A DNA stretch of 64,000 nt, taken from NCBI RefSeq assembly GCF_900182605.1, contig NZ_FXTB01000001.1, positions 310,001 through 374,000 on the forward strand, given 5' to 3'. Within the stretch, counting starts at the first letter, position 1; every line of letters starts with the position of its first letter. This stretch comes from Saccharicrinis carchari. Lineage in GTDB: Bacteria; Bacteroidota; Bacteroidia; Bacteroidales; Marinilabiliaceae. A program made the translations under genes and the position numbers. This document shows positions 16,361-27,813 of the stretch, one piece after another. Below the pieces are notes generated by a model. The model saw only the letters and a list, made by a program, of their open reading frames with translations. It had not been told where the DNA came from and did no database searches.

Positions 16361-19300
16361 ATGGAGTTGCAGGATTACATTGACAGATACATACGCTTTA
16401 AAGCATCGGACAGGATTGTGGACCGGGGGATTGAATTATATAACCAGGGAGCGGTGTCCTTAAAATATGCCAATAAAGCTTCCGACACCTGGCATTTCAA
16501 AGTGCAGGGAGGGCAAAAATATTCGGTTATCATAAGGGATGTATCTAAGGGCGATTTAAAAAGCACTTGTACCTGTCCGTTCGATTGGGGTACTATTTGC
16601 AAGCATACCGTGGCAGCGCTCATGTTTATCAAAGACGGGGGGGAGCACAGGCCTGCAACAAATGCGATGGGCGAAGCGGTGCAGCAAGCCTCTTCGCTGC
16701 GCACCGCCCGTGGTTACCTTATCGAGAATTACCGTTTTATCTCAAAAAGCGATATTGAAGAGCATACTTCGGTGAGTGTAATCAACGATATTTTACACGG
16801 CTATAACAATTTAATGTTTAGTCAGGTTGTTATTGATAAGGATAAAATAACATTCGAGTACAGTACTTTTCATACTAAACAGTGGGCTGCCATTAGTTAC
16901 CATAATGGTAAGGTATACATCAGCAGCGATAGCAAAAAGCCGATACCTAAATTAAACAAAGTAGAGGCCTATACGCTGTTGATGATAGCGGAATCGGAAA
17001 CACCCGATCTTCTGGATATTATTTTTGGCGAGAAACTCAACCAGAAAAAGAAAATTGCACTTCAGGTATATGGTTTAAGCGAAGAGGCCGATTTTGACCG
17101 TTATTTTTACTACAGCTTTAATCCCAAAAAGGGACTTACCATTTTGTTTCGTGCGCAACAGGAGGGCATGCTGCCTGTTGATCCCGGTCATAAATCAAAC
17201 TTCCGGCATTTTATTGACGACATAAATAACGAAGAGTTACAACTGGAATCTGTTCCCCAAAAAAATGAAGAAAGGGCGGTGGGTTTTGTAGTGCAGTTTA
17301 ACGAGGACGACTACTACGACTATAATGCACGAGCCGATTTTAGGGTGATAGCTGTGGTGGGTAAGCCCAACAAGGATCGCACAAAACTATCGAGCCATAT
17401 TGAGCGCTACGATGAATATTTAGATGCCGATACCATAAAGCTTTCGGCCAATGCCGAAGAGCTGTTGCGTTATATCAATAAGTTGAACCAAAGTGATAAT
17501 GAAAAAGCGGCTTTTTCAATTAAACGGCGGATAGTTCAGCTTCTGAGTAAAGAAAAAATACTGTTCCTGCGCAGCGAAACGGGTTCTAAAATAAAAAAAT
17601 CGGAACTTCGAAAAACCAAGGTCCTTCCATCGCTTGTTACGGCCAAATATGTGGCTTTTGAGGACGATACTTTTGTAGGACTGCGGTTGATGCTGAGTAT
17701 AGATGGACAGCAGTATGATGTGGACGAGATAGATATAATATACAGAGATTGCCATGTGTACCTGTTTAAAAAATCAATAGCCATGCCCGCCACCTATACC
17801 ATTGCCCGCCACATGGAGATGTGGCGCAATGATTTAAAAATGGTTAAAACGCACAAGCAACATTTCTTTGATGAGATAGTGATGCCGCTTTCCCGTAACT
17901 TTGAGATAGATTTTGGCCAGGGGGTGTTTAATATTGAGTCGGTGGAGCTTGATTTTAGAAAAAAACAGGTTTTTTTGTCGGAGCTGCACGATTTTTTAAT
18001 CATCACCCCGCAGGTAGAATACCACAATGGAGTGTCGGTAATGCTCAATCAGTCGGGGCATGTGTTGGTGGATGAAAATGGTGAGCTAACAGAATACAAA
18101 CGCAACATTGAGCTGGAGGATGATTTTGTGAACGCTATTGCCGAGCTGCATCCCTACTTTGAAGAGCAGGTGGACGACAAGCGTTTTTATCTGCATTACG
18201 ATACCTTTGCCCGCGACATGTGGTTTTATAGGTTTTTTGAACGAATGCAGCACATGGAGGTGGAGGTGTTTGGATTGAAGGAACTAAAAAACTTCAAGTT
18301 TTCGCCCTATGCCGGTAAGGTATCCACTTCCATCAGCAGCGGACAGGATTGGTTTGAGGTAGATGTGAAAGTAAGTTTTGGCGATAGCAAAGTAAAGCTC
18401 AAAGACATTAAAAATGCCGTGCTTAATAAGCAAAAGTACATTCAGCTTAAAGATGGTAGTGTAGGCATGTTACCCACGGAGTGGATGCACAAGTTGGAGA
18501 AGTTTTTTAGACATGGCGAAATAAAAGACGATAAGCTGGCCGTTTCTAAAATGCGCTTTTCAATTATCGACGAGTTGTTTGAGGATATGGACAACGCGGA
18601 GATAATGGACGAGATAGCCCAAAAAAGGCAGCGACTGGCCGGTTTTAAAGAGATATCGAATACAGCGGTGCCGGCGGGTATCACCGCCGAATTAAGACCC
18701 TACCAAAAGGAAGGATTAAACTGGCTTAACTTCCTCCACGAGATGGGATGGGGCGGCATATTGGCCGATGATATGGGATTGGGTAAAACGGTGCAGGTGC
18801 TTGCTTTTTTACAGCATGTGTTGGCCATGGATGCTACCCCCAATATTATTATTGTACCCACCACCTTGCTTTTTAACTGGGAAAACGAGATTGCTAAATT
18901 TGCTCCCGGTCTGAAAGCCTATTATCATTACGGCCTCAACCGCACGCGCGATAGCCATGTTTTTTCGGAATACGATCTGGTTTTTACTACCTATGGTGTT
19001 TTGTTACGCGATATTGAAATGTTGATGAATTTTAAATTCAACTACGCCGTTTTAGACGAATCGCAGGCCATAAAAAATCCGGCATCGCGAAGATTTAAGG
19101 CGGCTAATCTGATTGATGCCAACAATCGGATAGCCCTTTCGGGTACGCCCATCGAAAACAGTACCTTTGACCTGTATGCACAAATGAGCTTTGTAAACAA
19201 AGGCTTCTTTGGTGGGGCCACCGGGTTCCGTGCACAGTTTAGTAACGCCATTGATAAGGAGGGCGATGATAACATAGCCGCCGAACTGCAACGACTGATC

Positions 19301-20077
19301 AACCCTTTTATATTGCGACGCACCAAGGAGAAAGTGGCATCGGAGTTGCCGCCCAAAACCGAGGACGTTATTTATTGCGAGATGGAAAGCGAGCAGCGTA
19401 AAATATACGATGCTTACCGTAACGAATATAAAAATAAACTGCTGGAGCAGGTCGAGAATAAGGGTATTGAAAATTCTAAGCTGATGGTGCTGGAAGCGCT
19501 TACACGCATGCGTCAGATCTGCGACTCGCCGGCCTTGCTCAACGACGATAGCCTGGCTAGTACCGAGTCGGTGAAAATAAAGGAGATAGTGCAGGTGATC
19601 ACCGATAAAACAGGTAAGCATAAAATATTGATTTTTTCGCAGTTTGTAAAGATGCTGGGTCTGATTAAAACCGAGCTGAACAGACGAAACATTGATTACG
19701 AATACCTGGATGGTAAAAGCACAGCGGTGCAGCGCGAAAAGTCGGTCAACAATTTTCAGGAAAATGAAGATCTGCGGGTGTTCCTTATCAGTTTAAAGGC
19801 GGGTGGTACCGGACTTAATCTGACGGCCGCCGATTATGTTTATATTGTTGATCCCTGGTGGAATCCGGCTGTTGAAAACCAGGCCATCGACCGCTGTTAC
19901 CGTATCGGGCAGGATAAAAAGGTGTTTGCCTATCGGATGATATGCAAGGATACGGTGGAGGAGAAGATTTTGCTGCTGCAAAATAAAAAGAAAAAGATAG
20001 CCGGCGACATTGTACAAAGCGACGAGAATATTCTGAAAACTCTTCAGCCCGAAGATATTCGGAATCTATTTTCGTAA
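16361..20077 (+). CDS. SWIM zinc-finger SNF2-family helicase
   Basis: A 1238-residue protein. Residues 70-82 form a SWIM zinc finger, CTCPFDWGTICKH (CxCx7CxH). The middle region (~200-750) has no recognised motif and corresponds to the bacterial SNF2-associated region. From ~775 is the SNF2 ATPase: LRPYQKEGLNWLNFL, motif I ILADDMGLGKT (~799-809), motif II LDESQAIKNP (~895), motif III ALSGTPIEN. Residues ~1075-1200 are the C-terminal helicase half with KILIFSQFVKML, SLKAGGTGLNLTAAD and the arginine-finger motif AIDRCYRIGQ. Such proteins are ATP-driven DNA translocases, probably acting on transcription or repair complexes; the precise role in Bacteroidota is not established. Full length, well-preserved motifs, single-gene unit. 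Confidence 0.93.
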   Translation: MELQDYIDRYIRFKASDRIVDRGIELYNQGAVSLKYANKASDTWHFKVQGGQKYSVIIRDVSKGDLKSTCTCPFDWGTICKHTVAALMFIKDGGEHRPATNAMGEAVQQASSLRTARGYLIENYRFISKSDIEEHTSVSVINDILHGYNNLMFSQVVIDKDKITFEYSTFHTKQWAAISYHNGKVYISSDSKKPIPKLNKVEAYTLLMIAESETPDLLDIIFGEKLNQKKKIALQVYGLSEEADFDRYFYYSFNPKKGLTILFRAQQEGMLPVDPGHKSNFRHFIDDINNEELQLESVPQKNEERAVGFVVQFNEDDYYDYNARADFRVIAVVGKPNKDRTKLSSHIERYDEYLDADTIKLSANAEELLRYINKLNQSDNEKAAFSIKRRIVQLLSKEKILFLRSETGSKIKKSELRKTKVLPSLVTAKYVAFEDDTFVGLRLMLSIDGQQYDVDEIDIIYRDCHVYLFKKSIAMPATYTIARHMEMWRNDLKMVKTHKQHFFDEIVMPLSRNFEIDFGQGVFNIESVELDFRKKQVFLSELHDFLIITPQVEYHNGVSVMLNQSGHVLVDENGELTEYKRNIELEDDFVNAIAELHPYFEEQVDDKRFYLHYDTFARDMWFYRFFERMQHMEVEVFGLKELKNFKFSPYAGKVSTSISSGQDWFEVDVKVSFGDSKVKLKDIKNAVLNKQKYIQLKDGSVGMLPTEWMHKLEKFFRHGEIKDDKLAVSKMRFSIIDELFEDMDNAEIMDEIAQKRQRLAGFKEISNTAVPAGITAELRPYQKEGLNWLNFLHEMGWGGILADDMGLGKTVQVLAFLQHVLAMDATPNIIIVPTTLLFNWENEIAKFAPGLKAYYHYGLNRTRDSHVFSEYDLVFTTYGVLLRDIEMLMNFKFNYAVLDESQAIKNPASRRFKAANLIDANNRIALSGTPIENSTFDLYAQMSFVNKGFFGGATGFRAQFSNAIDKEGDDNIAAELQRLINPFILRRTKEKVASELPPKTEDVIYCEMESEQRKIYDAYRNEYKNKLLEQVENKGIENSKLMVLEALTRMRQICDSPALLNDDSLASTESVKIKEIVQVITDKTGKHKILIFSQFVKMLGLIKTELNRRNIDYEYLDGKSTAVQREKSVNNFQENEDLRVFLISLKAGGTGLNLTAADYVYIVDPWWNPAVENQAIDRCYRIGQDKKVFAYRMICKDTVEEKILLLQNKKKKIAGDIVQSDENILKTLQPEDIRNLFS

Positions 20078-20271
20078 ACCGCGTACCGCTGAACCGCCTA
20101 CCTTGATTGCCATCCAGAACCACGATGTTCACTGCGAAGGCACGATGCACACTAGGCTTCTCTGTGTTCTTTGTGCCTTTGTGATTATTTTTGTACCACG
20201 ATGGTCAAAGAACTTGGCACTACTTATCCGTATAACTATACACAGGTGATGCCGGATGGGTCTTGCCTTTT

Positions 20272-21675
20272 TTAATGCTGCCGGCTGGCCAGCTGGTGAT
20301 AGGTAAAAAAGGTGGTCTTCCCTTTTTGTATTTCAAAAGTAAAATCGGTACTTTCCTGTTGACCGCCTTGCATTTGCAGACTTAGTTGATGATTACCTTC
20401 ACTTAAAGGGATACGAGCATAATGAATGGCGTAGGGGAGCGATTGCCAGTTGCGGGTGTCGGCTTTTTCTGTCATGGCGTTGATGATACTTAATACGGTG
20501 CCTATGTTCTGGTTTTCCTGGTTGGCCAGTGCTTCCAATGCTTTTTTAGTAGCTAAACGCGCTATACTGTTGGCCAGTTCGCGCGCCATCCTGTCTTTTA
20601 ACGATTGAAAAGCAATGGCATTGATATCCTGCGAAAGCTCCAGGGGATATTTTTGCTTGTCGCTTTGCAGGTAGGCATGGGAAAATACAGGTTTCCGTTC
20701 TACATATTTAGGGAAGGTAACCCTTAAAAACGATAGGTTTTTAAAAGCATTCTGTTCCTGTGCTTTTCTGTTGCCCACATAAATGGGAAAGCTTAGGCCA
20801 TAGTCGTCGTTGGTAAGGTTAATCCATCCGTTGTTAAAACCGGTGTTGGTAAAATTAATGCTCCATTCTGATTTTACCGGGCCAAATCCGTTCATCCATA
20901 AAAATATCAACGAACCGGATGCAGTGCTGTCCGGAATATATTCCATTCCAAATTTATCCTGGTAGCTACGATACTCTTCCATAAACCCGACTTGGTAAGC
21001 GGTTCGCAAAAGATCTTTTTTTAACTGTTGGGGCGGTGCTATCCCAAAAAGTTCTCTATACTCTTGATCGTAGGCGTTAAAGGCATTTCGATAGGCTATA
21101 AAAGCATTGTTTTTATCACCCGATGCATCGTAAATCATACCCATCAGGTTATGGGCAAAGGCATCGTTGGCATATTTGTTTTTGTGCTTTTTGTATTTGT
21201 CGTTGAGCTGTTGCAATTGTATGTTTATCCTTCTGCATTCTACAAGTGCATTTTCGTATTGCCCTATCATCAAATAATTTAACGATTTATAATAGTGTAC
21301 CATTACCGCCTCAAAGTCCTCCGGTTTGTAGGGTTTAACCATGGGGTTGGATATCAGTGCAAGTGCTTCGGAACCCAGACTTTTACGGTAGTCTTCGTTG
21401 TACAGGTCGGCTTTTTCAAAGTAGCGGTTACTTTCCTGGTGCCGGCCTAACATAAAATTAACCATGCCTTTGTTCATATAATATAGTACACGGTTAATTC
21501 CGTCTTCGCCTTTTTTGTTTTGATTCAGAAGCTTATCGGCAGCTGAAAAGTTACCCTGGGTAATATAGTTTTGCAGCTGATAGTTTTTTTGGTAGTAGGT
21601 GGCGCATCCCAAAATTGTTAGGCAAAAAAATACGATGACAATTAAAAGATGATATTTGCTGTTTTTAATTGGCAT
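20272..21675 (-). CDS. TPR-containing lipoprotein, COG3014 type
   Basis: A 467-residue lipoprotein: signal segment LLIVIVFFCLTILGCATYYQ with a lipobox ending at Cys. The N-terminal half carries TPR-like helices (LYYMNKGMVNFMLGRHQESN, SLNYLMIGQYENALVECRRI, AFAHNLMGMIYDASGDKNNA). The C-terminal part is beta-rich. It matches the COG3014 group, which is usually coded beside a LpoB-like protein, as it is here (21909-22496, same strand, 233 bp upstream). The pair is thought to serve envelope or peptidoglycan functions; no enzyme activity is suggested by the sequence. Confidence 0.75.
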   Translation of the reverse strand: MPIKNSKYHLLIVIVFFCLTILGCATYYQKNYQLQNYITQGNFSAADKLLNQNKKGEDGINRVLYYMNKGMVNFMLGRHQESNRYFEKADLYNEDYRKSLGSEALALISNPMVKPYKPEDFEAVMVHYYKSLNYLMIGQYENALVECRRINIQLQQLNDKYKKHKNKYANDAFAHNLMGMIYDASGDKNNAFIAYRNAFNAYDQEYRELFGIAPPQQLKKDLLRTAYQVGFMEEYRSYQDKFGMEYIPDSTASGSLIFLWMNGFGPVKSEWSINFTNTGFNNGWINLTNDDYGLSFPIYVGNRKAQEQNAFKNLSFLRVTFPKYVERKPVFSHAYLQSDKQKYPLELSQDINAIAFQSLKDRMARELANSIARLATKKALEALANQENQNIGTVLSIINAMTEKADTRNWQSLPYAIHYARIPLSEGNHQLSLQMQGGQQESTDFTFEIQKGKTTFFTYHQLASRQH

Positions 21676-21908
21676 AGGATGCGATAGATTAAGTTAGAAT
21701 AAGCTGGTTATCTTATCTGCAATAATTTGGGCTTAGCACCTGCTAGCCTCGGTTATGGTAGCAATCAGTATGGTTTTATCAGTTGTACAATACACCCTGC
21801 GCTCCATACTGTGCTTGCCACTCTGCACTTTATTAGGCTAAGCCGGTAAAATAATCCATGCAACCCACATAAACGCGCCTGCATGGATATACCCGGTAAT
21901 GTGCTGAA

Positions 21909-22496
21909 TTATTTATTGATGTATTTTTTTATTTTTTTATCTCCTATCCAAACTATTTCGTTTGTTTCCAGGTTGGATAGTTCCAGGTTAGTCTGATAAT
22001 AGTTAACCCGTTCTTTTTTGTAGGTGTCCACAATGGAGTTGATGTCGCCGTTGAGCATAAAGTCGGCGCCTAATTCTTTTCCCCATTGTTTGGTGGTCTC
22101 CATCGAAGCAAATTCTTGCTGGGCCGCACGTTCTTGTCGCAGCTCTTCTCTTTTATCGGCCGCTTGCACCAGTCGCACCCTTCCGCTGTTGATAAAGGCA
22201 CGTTCCACATCTTTAATAAAAGTGCCGGCACTGATGTGTTCGTGCGATTTATTGTAAATCAGGCCAACGATAACAACTGGTTTACGGCCATCGTTTGATC
22301 GGGCATAATTGTCAATCCAACGGCCCGAAAGAACTTGTTCTACCATAGCTTCAGCTACCATTCTGGAGTCTGTATCATTCCATCTTCCACTTAAATCAAT
22401 GGCCTCATCGGGCGAAACACGCTCTACTTTATGGGTTGCACAGGAAGCAAACAGTAAAGCAACAAAAAGTAATGGGGATAGTAATTTAGTTTTCAT
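21909..22496 (-). CDS. LpoB-like penicillin-binding protein activator lipoprotein
   Basis: A 195-residue lipoprotein with lipobox LLFASCAT. The body fits the COG3417 / LpoB family: LSGRWNDTDSRMVAEAMVEQ, VVIVGLIYNKSHEHISAGTF, GADFMLNGDINSIVDTYKKE and a final NEIVWIGDKKIKKY. In E. coli LpoB spans from the outer membrane to stimulate PBP1B. Its Bacteroidota relatives lie next to COG3014 lipoproteins, as here. Whether it activates a PBP in this organism is inference. Located upstream of the COG3014 gene on the same strand, likely co-transcribed. Confidence 0.82.
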   Translation of the reverse strand: MKTKLLSPLLFVALLFASCATHKVERVSPDEAIDLSGRWNDTDSRMVAEAMVEQVLSGRWIDNYARSNDGRKPVVIVGLIYNKSHEHISAGTFIKDVERAFINSGRVRLVQAADKREELRQERAAQQEFASMETTKQWGKELGADFMLNGDINSIVDTYKKERVNYYQTNLELSNLETNEIVWIGDKKIKKYINK

Positions 22497-22665
22497 GTTG
22501 TATGTGTTTAAATGAAGTAGGACGCTGTTTCTATTGAAACGTACTACAGGTAATTATTTTTAAGATGCAAATAAATCATAATTAAAAAATGCTTTGCAAA
22601 AAAGCTGGTTTATAAAAGTTAATTTAGCGAAATTGATTGGCAGAAAGCAATTATCATGCCTTTGT

Positions 22666-23208
22666 TCAGCTTATAATGCTAAGATAGTATTTTAGATGCT
22701 TGCAAAGATAGGCCGAGTCGCCTTTGTTGTTGTTCACATCTATCATTAAATCGTGCATGCTTGGATCCAGGTGAGCACAACCCACTTTAAATTTGGCCTC
22801 GGACATTTTAGTGATGTATTCTACCGGAAATTCAGCATCCTGATACAAATTGATTAATATATCAAAATTGCGCTGTATAAAACTATCAACCGCATTGTTT
22901 TTGGGATGGTAAAAAAAATTAAAATCCTGAGGATGTATGTAGTGGTGTTGGTTGTCGCCAATTAAATTACCGGTGTTATGTTTAAATTTGGAGTAACCCA
23001 ATACTTCTATCCGAACCTCCGACTGCTTGAAAAATGATTCAAGCGCTTTGGCTGTTTTCCGGTCACTTTCGTTGTCGGAGTTAAATAATAGTCCAATGCT
23101 TTTGGCGGCACTAAGATTGCAGGTTACAGGTGTGCGTTTTCTTTTTTTTAGTTTTAGCTTTAGCAAAAAACCAGCAAGGAGTATTCTTAATTTTTTTAAG
23201 TAGCTCAC
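22666..23208 (-). CDS. DUF6913-type protein downstream of ligA
   Basis: A 180-residue protein with a very basic N-terminus (LLKLKLKKRKRTP) and an acidic, aromatic body (HYIHPQDFNFFYHPKNNAVD, FDILINLYQDAEFPVEYITK, KVGCAHLDPSMHDLMIDV). This matches a Bacteroidota-specific uncharacterised family (DUF6913) seen near ligA. It starts 4 bp after the ligA stop and is surely co-transcribed with it. No catalytic motif is visible; function unknown. Confidence 0.75.
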   Translation of the reverse strand: MSYLKKLRILLAGFLLKLKLKKRKRTPVTCNLSAAKSIGLLFNSDNESDRKTAKALESFFKQSEVRIEVLGYSKFKHNTGNLIGDNQHHYIHPQDFNFFYHPKNNAVDSFIQRNFDILINLYQDAEFPVEYITKMSEAKFKVGCAHLDPSMHDLMIDVNNNKGDSAYLCKHLKYYLSIIS

Positions 23209-23212
23209 AGAA

Positions 23213-25258
<2,046 letters not shown>

Positions 25259-25354
25259 TTACAAATTTGGGTTTGTGCAAAATACAATTGCGTCTACGCT
25301 AAAGGGTGTTTTTTATTTTAAGTGGATCGTATTGTATTTTGTTGTTAAAATGGA

Positions 25355-25388
25355 CAAAAGCCGTTATTACTTCTAATAACGGCTTTTG
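25355..25388. terminator. Hairpin upstream of ligA
   Basis: Perfect 15-bp stem CAAAAGCCGTTATTA / TAATAACGGCTTTTG with a CTTC loop, bounded by A- and T-runs, so it could act in either direction. It lies upstream of ligA and before the B12 riboswitch transcript. Confidence 0.75.
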
Positions 25389-25529
25389 TGGAGCGCTTGC
25401 GACGCATCGCATCCGCCCTACAAATATACAACGCAAATAATTAAAATGCAATCAAGGTTTGCTCGGATTTAAAAGGCGGGATTTTCCATTTTTATAATCG
25501 CCACTGTTTTTTTAGCCGAATAAAAAGCA

Positions 25530-25537
25530 TACTTTTG
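25530..25537 (+). promoter_or_regulatory. btuB: -7 promoter box of the B12 riboswitch transcript
   Basis: TACTTTTG, exact TAnnTTTG match, placing the transcription start at about 25543, just where the riboswitch P1 stem begins. Confidence 0.65.
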
Positions 25538-25541
25538 TAGC

Positions 25542-25734
25542 CGAATTGGTTCAAAGAAGTTTTATTCAAAGCTTATGCGACCAAAGAGGGAATGCCGTTA
25601 AAATCGGCAACAGTTTCCGCTGCTGTAAGTTCCGATCCGAACAATTCGGATAGTATGCTTTTTGTCAATCAGGCCACTATTAAAAATGGGAAGGCGACAA
25701 AAGGTCGGGATAAGTCAGAAGACCTGCCAATTCG
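25542..25734 (+). promoter_or_regulatory. Cobalamin (B12) riboswitch
   Basis: P1 closes between CGAATTGG (25542-25549) and CCAATTCG (25727-25734). Conserved cores are visible in order: GGGAATGCCGTTAAAATCGG with the following CAACAG, CCGCTGCTGTAAGTTCCG, the GGCCACTATT segment, GGGAAGGCGAC, and the B12 box AAGTCAGAAGACCTGCC (25712-25728). Ligand binding should lower expression of the btuB gene that starts 107 bp downstream. Below the aptamer an AT-rich hairpin AATACTT/AAGTATT followed by T4 (25814-25835) ends just before the gene's start and is the likely switching element. Confidence 0.95.
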
Positions 25735-25813
25735 TTATTCATTGTTCAAGGTATTCGGTATAAATACATGGCAAGATTTTCACTTCCCTGGTTGATTTCC
25801 GTTATTCAAGAGC

Positions 25814-25835
25814 AATACTTTTTGAAGTATTTTTT
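25814..25835 (+). terminator. Putative riboswitch expression-platform hairpin
   Basis: AATACTT-TTTG-AAGTATT followed by TTTT, 5 bp before the btuB start codon. It could terminate transcription weakly or occlude the ribosome site. Assigned by position; strength is uncertain because the stem is AT-rich. Confidence 0.45.
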
Positions 25836-25840
25836 GCAGG

Positions 25841-27808
25841 ATGAATAAAGTTATGTTACGTGTAATTTCGTTGTTTTTGTCTTTTTTATTTTATCAGGTG
25901 TCGGGTCAGCGAATAGATCTGGATACGATAAGAATAGATGAGGTGAGCATTGTAAAGTCGCGTATCAGCTATTATGCCGAAGCTGATAAAACGGTGCGTT
26001 TGGATTCTCTGACCATCAATCGTTATCAGGCTCAGGACCTGGGTGCCTTACTCACAAAAACCTCTCTGATAAAGGTTTCATCAAATGGGGGGGCAGGTAA
26101 TGTGGCCACGGCAAGCATTCGAGGGGCAGCCTCAACCCATACTACCGTAAATTGGAACGGTATACCCATTAATTCTTTAACCACCGGGGTAACGGATCTT
26201 TCGTTGATAAATGTGGGGGGCTTCGATAAAATAGATCTTGTGTATGGAGCTAGTGGAGCGGTTTATGGAAGTGGCACGATGGGAGGAGCGATAAATATTT
26301 CCAACACCCCTGGCTGGGAAAAAAACTTGTCAATTGGTATTGCTTCCGAAGTGGGCGGATACGCCAATTATAGCGATCAGTTTTTATCTGGTAAAAACAA
26401 GCGCTTAATCAAAGCGCTCTCGTCCTTTAAAGAACAGCTGCTTGTAAAAGCTTCTAACCATAGTGTTTCGTATAGTGGACAATTGTTTGTACAAAAAAGT
26501 AAAAACAATTTCAAATACATCGATATCCATGATTTTGGACAACCTCAGGAACAGCTCAACCATAATGAGAGTCGTGTTATGGGCACCATTCAGGATATTC
26601 ATATAAAACTAAATCGAAATTACTTTGGTGCTGGTGTTTGGTATCAGGTGAACGAAAAACAAATTCCCGGGAAAATGGGTATAGGGCCCCCGGTAAGTTT
26701 TCAAGATCAAAAAGATTCCTTGCTTCGTAGTTATTTATCGTGGAAAACGCTTTTAGGTTCGTTTAGGTTGGAGCTAAAGGCTGCTTACCTTTATGATTTT
26801 ATGCGCTTTACAGATAAAGAGTCAGACAATAACGGGGGCTATAAAATATTTTCTGAAATATCTTCTAAGAGGTGGTTGAGCGACTTTAACGCGCGATACT
26901 ACCTGGGGGCTAAATTGAGTGCCGACATGTCGGTGAAATACATGTACCTCAATGGTAGGACAAATTATTACAACAAAGACGAACAAGAGTATCGGTTGTC
27001 GGTGGCCACCAGATACAAAACAGGTAATTTTGTGCACTCGGGCTCTATAGGCAAAGAGTGGAATACGCTAAAAGATGCGCCGCTGACCTTTTCGTTTAGC
27101 TCGCTTTACAATTTAGATCATTGGTTTACAGCTCGCGTAAAATTAGGGAATCACTATAGAAGACCCACTTTTAACGAACGGTATTGGGAGCCTGGGGGCA
27201 ATATAAATATAGATGCCGAAAAAGGCGAGAGCTACGAACTAGGCCTTTCTTTTCAAGGGCAAACGGCTTTGCACAGCAGTGTGACGGCCGACTTAGCCTT
27301 TTATGTAATCAATAATATTCAATCGATAGCCTGGCGACCAAAGGCGGGCGAATTGTTTTGGCAGCCCATCAACATAGGTCGTACCCTATCCAAGGGGGCA
27401 GAGTTAGAACTCAAGCACACTTTTGCACCATCAGCTTACCAATTTGATAATCGTCTGTCGTATGGTTATAATCACTCGTACAACAATGATAAAAACAGTG
27501 CTGAATATAAAAAAACAATTGCCTATAAACCCCGGCATCTCATAAAAGCATCGAGCAATTATATGCGTAATAATTGGAACATAGGTATATCCTATGCTTT
27601 TCAATCATCAGCTATCACATGGGAGAATGCAAGCATGTCTTCTTTTGGCATTGTAGATGCTAACGTGGGTCGTGTATGGCAATTGGATTTTTTGAATTTG
27701 GATACCAAAGTAAGAATCGAAAATATATTAAATAAGTCGTATCAAATAATATATGCTTACCCGATGCCCGGGAGAGCATTTTACTTAACAGCAATAATTA
27801 ATTTTTAA
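25841..27808 (+). CDS. btuB: BtuB-type TonB-dependent cobalamin receptor
   Basis: A 655-residue outer-membrane receptor. A signal peptide (VISLFLSFLFYQVSGQ) precedes the region before the plug (IDLDTIRIDEVSIVKSRISY). The plug shows LGALLTKTSLIKVSSNGGAG, ATASIRGAASTHTTVNWNGI and GSGTMGGAINI. The barrel ends in the aromatic FYLTAIINF typical of outer-membrane proteins. There is no N-terminal carboxypeptidase-like domain, which distinguishes it from SusC. Its B12 riboswitch leader and the BtuG-like partner coded 5 bp downstream support cobalamin as the substrate; uptake across the outer membrane is TonB driven. Confidence 0.9.
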   Translation: MNKVMLRVISLFLSFLFYQVSGQRIDLDTIRIDEVSIVKSRISYYAEADKTVRLDSLTINRYQAQDLGALLTKTSLIKVSSNGGAGNVATASIRGAASTHTTVNWNGIPINSLTTGVTDLSLINVGGFDKIDLVYGASGAVYGSGTMGGAINISNTPGWEKNLSIGIASEVGGYANYSDQFLSGKNKRLIKALSSFKEQLLVKASNHSVSYSGQLFVQKSKNNFKYIDIHDFGQPQEQLNHNESRVMGTIQDIHIKLNRNYFGAGVWYQVNEKQIPGKMGIGPPVSFQDQKDSLLRSYLSWKTLLGSFRLELKAAYLYDFMRFTDKESDNNGGYKIFSEISSKRWLSDFNARYYLGAKLSADMSVKYMYLNGRTNYYNKDEQEYRLSVATRYKTGNFVHSGSIGKEWNTLKDAPLTFSFSSLYNLDHWFTARVKLGNHYRRPTFNERYWEPGGNINIDAEKGESYELGLSFQGQTALHSSVTADLAFYVINNIQSIAWRPKAGELFWQPINIGRTLSKGAELELKHTFAPSAYQFDNRLSYGYNHSYNNDKNSAEYKKTIAYKPRHLIKASSNYMRNNWNIGISYAFQSSAITWENASMSSFGIVDANVGRVWQLDFLNLDTKVRIENILNKSYQIIYAYPMPGRAFYLTAIINF

Positions 27809-27813
27809 AAACC

